Positions 61,743 through 64,000 of a stretch of DNA of 64,000 nt are shown piece by piece. Source of the DNA: Streptomyces sp. FIT100 (GTDB lineage Bacteria > Actinomycetota > Actinomycetes > Streptomycetales > Streptomycetaceae); contig NZ_CP075715.1 in NCBI RefSeq assembly GCF_024584805.1, positions 496,001 through 560,000 of the forward strand, read 5' to 3'. The position numbers and the translations under genes are program-made. How positions within the stretch are numbered: position 1 is the stretch's first letter; each line of letters starts with the position of its first letter. Below the pieces are notes generated by a model. It was not told the DNA's origin. It saw only the letters and a program-made list of their open reading frames with translations, and made no database searches.

Positions 61743-61853
61743 TCAGCAACTCTTCCCGCCCCTTCCGCTCCGCTTACGCGACTCCGCGCCCGGGAAGGAC
61801 GCCCGGGCATGAAAAAGGCGCCGCGGAGTCCGCAGCGCCATCGACACGTCCAT
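61743..61853 (-). CDS. Leader ORF of 36 codons upstream of FUSC
   Basis: ATG at 61853 with CGGGGA seven bases upstream. The product begins MDVSMALRTPRRLFHARA and ends RGGKSC; its TGA lies 5 bases before the FUSC ATG, so translation could be coupled. An intrinsic-terminator-like hairpin with a T-tract lies inside it. Basic (many Arg). No known leader-peptide family recognised. Confidence 0.5.
   Translation of the reverse strand: MDVSMALRTPRRLFHARASFPGAESRKRSGRGGKSC
61812..61839 (-). terminator. Intrinsic terminator-like hairpin (attenuator) in the FUSC leader
   Basis: On the minus strand a 10-bp stem (one G-U pair), an ACT loop and then TTTTT. T-tailed terminators are rare in Streptomyces, and no gene upstream on this strand needs one, so attenuation of FUSC is the simplest reading. 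A second possible stem (GCCCGGG / CCCGGGC) follows at ~61790-61811. Confidence 0.6.
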
Positions 61854-61960
61854 GAGAGCATCCCCGGCCCCAGTGGTTCAAGCGGCGACGGGCGAGCTGG
61901 GCCATTGGCACATTCCACCAAGGAGAACGGGGGCTGCGCGCGGCCATCGGACCACCCCTG

Positions 61961-62000
61961 CGTGGACCGGCGTGGACCGGCGTGAACCGGCGTGAACCGG
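61961..62000. repeat. 10-bp tandem repeat (CGTGRACCGG x4)
   Basis: Two CGTGGACCGG and two CGTGAACCGG copies in line. Confidence 0.9.
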
Positions 62001-62035
62001 TGCCCTACGGACTGCCGACTCGGCGCGCGTCGCGG

Positions 62036-62075
62036 CACGGCACGGCACGGCACGGCACGGCACGGCACGGCACGG
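62036..62075. repeat. 5-bp microsatellite (CACGG)8
   Basis: Eight perfect units, about 147 bp upstream of the AAHS gene. Copy-number change could vary promoter spacing. Confidence 0.95.
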
Positions 62076-62221
62076 CCGAACTCGTCGCGAACCGCTCGCA
62101 TCGCCTTGCGTCCGACTCATTGACACCCGGTCGTGCCGACCCGACACTCATACGCCCGCAGCCTGTGAATTTCAGTTCACTTGGCGAACAATCTTTCTCG
62201 GGACGACATTCAGGGACCGAT

Positions 62222-63550
62222 ATGACCCCACCGCCCCAGCCCCACACCTTCCGCTCGGTGCTTCCCGTTCTCGCGCTCTGCTGGCTCGCCGTCTTCTTCG
62301 ACGGCATGGACGTCAACATCTACGGCGCCGTCATGCCGCACATGCTCGACGACACCGGCCTCGGCCTCACCCCCGGGACCGCGGGCACCATCGGCAGCTG
62401 GACCACCTTCGGCATGCTCATCGGCGCGCTGACCGCCGGGAACATGACCGACTGGCTCGGCCGCCGCCCCCTGCTCGTCGCGAGCATCACGCTCTTCTCG
62501 CTCGGCTCCGCCCTCTGCGCCGTCGCCGGGAGCCCCGCGGCCTTCGGGGCCGGGCGGTTCGTCGCCGGGCTCGGGCTCGGCGGGCTGATGCCGCTGTGCC
62601 TGGCCATGGTGATGGAGTTCGCGCCGCCGCGCAGGGCCGCGCTGACGACGGGGCTGCTGATGACCTCGTACCACGCGGGCGGCATGGCCGCGACGGCCCT
62701 CGGTCTCACGCTCGCGCCCGCGGCCGGCTGGCGCTGGGTGTTCTGGGCGGGCGCCCTGCCGGCCGTCGTCGCCGTGCCCCTGCTGCTGAAGCTGCTCCCC
62801 GAGTCGCCCGGCGTGCTCCTCGCACGCGGCGAGCGGACACGGGCGGAGGCGGTGGCCGACCGGTACGGGCTGCCGCGGCCGACGGCCGTCGAGGCACCGG
62901 CCGCCGGTGCCAAGGGGCGTTTCGAGGCGGTCCTCGCGCTCTTCAGGCCGGAGTCCCGCTGGGCGACCCCGCTGCTCTGGCTGGCGTCCTTCTGCGGACT
63001 GCTGCTCGTCTACGGCGTCAGCACCTGGCTCCCCCAGCTGATGCGCGCCTCCGGCTACGGACTGACCTCGTCCGTCAGCTTCCTCCTCGTCATCAACGCG
63101 GGCGGCATCGTGGGCATGCTGATCGCGGGCCGGACGGCGGACCGCTTCGGCGCGGTACGGGTCTCGGCCGTCTGGTTCGTCCTCACCGCGGTCGGCGCGC
63201 TGCTGCTGAAGGCGCATCTGCCGCTCGGGATCACGTACGTCGTCGTCGCCGTCACCGGTGTCTGGCTCTTCAGCGCACAGGTGATGGTGTACGCGGCCAC
63301 GAACACCCTCTACCGGGGCAGCGAGCGCGCCGCGGGGCTCGGCTGGGTGACCGGGGTCGGCCGCACCGGTGCGGTCGTCGGCCCCTGGCTCGGCGGTGTG
63401 CTCGCCGCGAACGGCAACGAGGGCTGGGGCTTCACGGCGTTCGCCCTGGCCGGGCTGGTGGGTGCGGTGGCGATCTCCCTGGTGCCGCTCGCGGCCCGGC
63501 TCGGCGCGGGCCGTGCCCGGCGCGCCGAGACCTCCGCGGCCGTCGCCTGA
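62222..63550 (+). CDS. Aromatic acid:H+ symporter (AAHS-family MFS, PcaK/BenK-like)
   Basis: 442 residues, 12 membrane segments. Asp in WLAVFFDGMDVNIYGAVMP and the loop motif GNMTDWLGRRPLLVAS are AAHS hallmarks, with GLGLGGLMPLCLAMVMEFAPPRRA. Imports aromatic acids such as 4-hydroxybenzoate, benzoate or gentisate. The convergent pobA makes 4-hydroxybenzoate likely. ATG at 62222 with CAGGGA. Confidence 0.9.
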   Translation: MTPPPQPHTFRSVLPVLALCWLAVFFDGMDVNIYGAVMPHMLDDTGLGLTPGTAGTIGSWTTFGMLIGALTAGNMTDWLGRRPLLVASITLFSLGSALCAVAGSPAAFGAGRFVAGLGLGGLMPLCLAMVMEFAPPRRAALTTGLLMTSYHAGGMAATALGLTLAPAAGWRWVFWAGALPAVVAVPLLLKLLPESPGVLLARGERTRAEAVADRYGLPRPTAVEAPAAGAKGRFEAVLALFRPESRWATPLLWLASFCGLLLVYGVSTWLPQLMRASGYGLTSSVSFLLVINAGGIVGMLIAGRTADRFGAVRVSAVWFVLTAVGALLLKAHLPLGITYVVVAVTGVWLFSAQVMVYAATNTLYRGSERAAGLGWVTGVGRTGAVVGPWLGGVLAANGNEGWGFTAFALAGLVGAVAISLVPLAARLGAGRARRAETSAAVA

Positions 63551-63618
63551 ACCCGCCGGAAGGGCTCCGAAGGAAGGGGCCCGTCCGGCGCAGGTGAGCG
63601 GCCTGCGCACGCCGCATG

Positions 63619-64000
63619 TCAGTGCGCGAGCGGCAACCCCGTGTAGTTCTCGGCCAGTTCCGCCGCCGCGTGCGGCGACACCGCCACCCGCTCCAGCTGG
63701 GACAGTTGCAGCCGCGCCTCGAACGCCGACTGGGCCGGATCGGTGTGCAGCGTCGTCGTCATGAAGTACGAGAAGTGCTCCGCCCGCCACACCCGCCGCA
63801 GGCAGGTGTCCGAGTACGCGTCCAGCAGCCGGGTCGAGCCCGTGCGGCGCCACAGGGCGAGCGCCCGCGCCAGGACGATGACATCGGCGGCGGCGAGGTT
63901 CAGCCCCTTCGCGCCGGTCGGCGGGACGATATGGGCCGCGTCGCCCGCCAGGAAGACCCGGCCGTGGCGCATGGGTTCGACCACGTGGCTGCGCATCGGC
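63619..64000 (-). CDS. pobA: 4-hydroxybenzoate 3-monooxygenase, C-terminal part
   Basis: 127 C-terminal residues; the gene continues past the window edge. RVFLAGDAAHIVPPTGAKGLNLAAADV is the second FAD motif of group A flavin hydroxylases, and LDAYSDTCLRRVWRAEHFSYFMTTTLH with LAENYTGLPL matches the PobA end closely. Converts 4-hydroxybenzoate to protocatechuate. Convergent with the AAHS transporter, 68 bp apart. Confidence 0.92.
   Translation of the reverse strand, partial: PMRSHVVEPMRHGRVFLAGDAAHIVPPTGAKGLNLAAADVIVLARALALWRRTGSTRLLDAYSDTCLRRVWRAEHFSYFMTTTLHTDPAQSAFEARLQLSQLERVAVSPHAAAELAENYTGLPLAH

Larger units (their letters stand above)
61738..62221. other. 484-bp divergent region: leader ORF, attenuator-like hairpin, repeats
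   Basis: Between the FUSC and AAHS genes. Contains a 36-codon ORF and T-tailed hairpin reading toward FUSC, a 10-bp repeat (61961-62000), a (CACGG)8 run (62036-62075) and an AT-richer stretch (62160-62215) likely to carry the AAHS promoter. Confidence 0.6.

Noticed and set aside
58847..62101. A possible 1084-residue protein fusing NOS to upstream sequence
   Set aside because: Only the last ~395 residues are NOS. The rest is the antisense or offset frame of the FUSC gene with abnormal composition, and a good start exists at 60034.
58847..64000. Thaxtomin-type (txt) biosynthetic cluster because of the NOS gene
   Set aside because: No NRPS or P450 is present in the window; the neighbours are transporters and aromatic catabolism.

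Overview
The window is chromosomal DNA from a high-GC actinomycete, almost certainly a Streptomyces. It has very high GC with strong third-position G/C bias, many GTG (and some TTG) starts, GGAGG-type ribosome sites, and a typical Streptomyces gene repertoire: several MFS exporters, ROK/LacI/TetR/DeoR regulators, an F420-type nitroreductase, CbiX-like chelatase and DUF6421/DUF6986/DUF5134 proteins. No tRNA, rRNA, phage, IS or CRISPR was seen. It looks like ordinary chromosome with a moderately accessory gene set, without a large secondary-metabolite cluster.

Layout. 1-6.8 kb: truncated membrane protein, DeoR regulator, SRPBCC protein, Cds1-like cysteine desulfhydrase, anti-sigma-type ATPase, SHOCT protein, methyltransferase. 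7-16.5 kb: ROK repressor divergent from a YbjJ-like MFS, a NarL-type two-component system, a TetR regulator divergent from an F420-dependent nitroreductase with twin operators, a geranylgeranyl-reductase-like flavoprotein and an M20 dipeptidase. 16.5-18.4 kb: decayed metallo-beta-lactamase-fold gene and a P-loop/Nudix fusion. 18.4-25 kb: sugar ABC importer (binding protein plus two permeases, no ATPase) divergent from a secreted GH27 alpha-galactosidase with an NPCBM domain, then a secreted DUF4394 protein. 25-30 kb: ROK sugar kinase divergent from a LacI regulator, an MFS exporter and a DUF6986 lyase-like protein. 30-35 kb: etfBA, flavin reductase, a thioredoxin-like protein divergent from DUF4395, and PlsC. 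35-39 kb: B3/B4 protein and the operon DUF6421-SDR-threonine aldolase. 39.6-46.6 kb: GDPD, GNAT, VOC, DUF5134-M56 pair, a frameshifted collagen-like secreted protein, PAP2-HAD and a TetR gene. 46.6-50.7 kb: LVIVD-repeat secreted protein divergent from a DUF305 lipoprotein, and a ferredoxin-NADP reductase-like flavoprotein containing a minisatellite. 50.8-53.6 kb: a compact thiol/electrophile stress island (ArsR, Ohr, OhrR, old yellow enzyme). 53.7-58.8 kb: BNR-repeat protein, ung with a BadF-type kinase, CbiX-like protein and a lactonase. 58.8-64 kb: a bacterial nitric oxide synthase, a FUSC transporter behind a leader ORF with an intrinsic-terminator-like hairpin, an AAHS aromatic-acid transporter and the end of pobA.

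How the parts fit. The stress island is the best-supported regulatory unit. One 16-bp dyad, TACGA-N6-TCGTA, lies in front of the ArsR gene and occurs twice in the promoter of the OYE gene, while a separate OhrR box lies between ohr and ohrR. The right end reads as aromatic-acid handling (uptake, 4-hydroxybenzoate hydroxylation, efflux) beside an NO synthase. The galactoside section pairs extracellular hydrolysis with ABC uptake, and the ROK kinase/LacI pair next to it is a plausible intracellular partner.

The window is also notable for many short tandem duplications (5, 7, 9, 10, 12, 14, 16, 18, 23 and 35 bp), both between genes and in frame inside them. One has created an 8-codon ORF bridging a histidine kinase and its response regulator, and another class underlies the collagen-like repeats where a one-base deletion has broken a reading frame. 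All product names come from reading the sequence; nothing was searched against a database.
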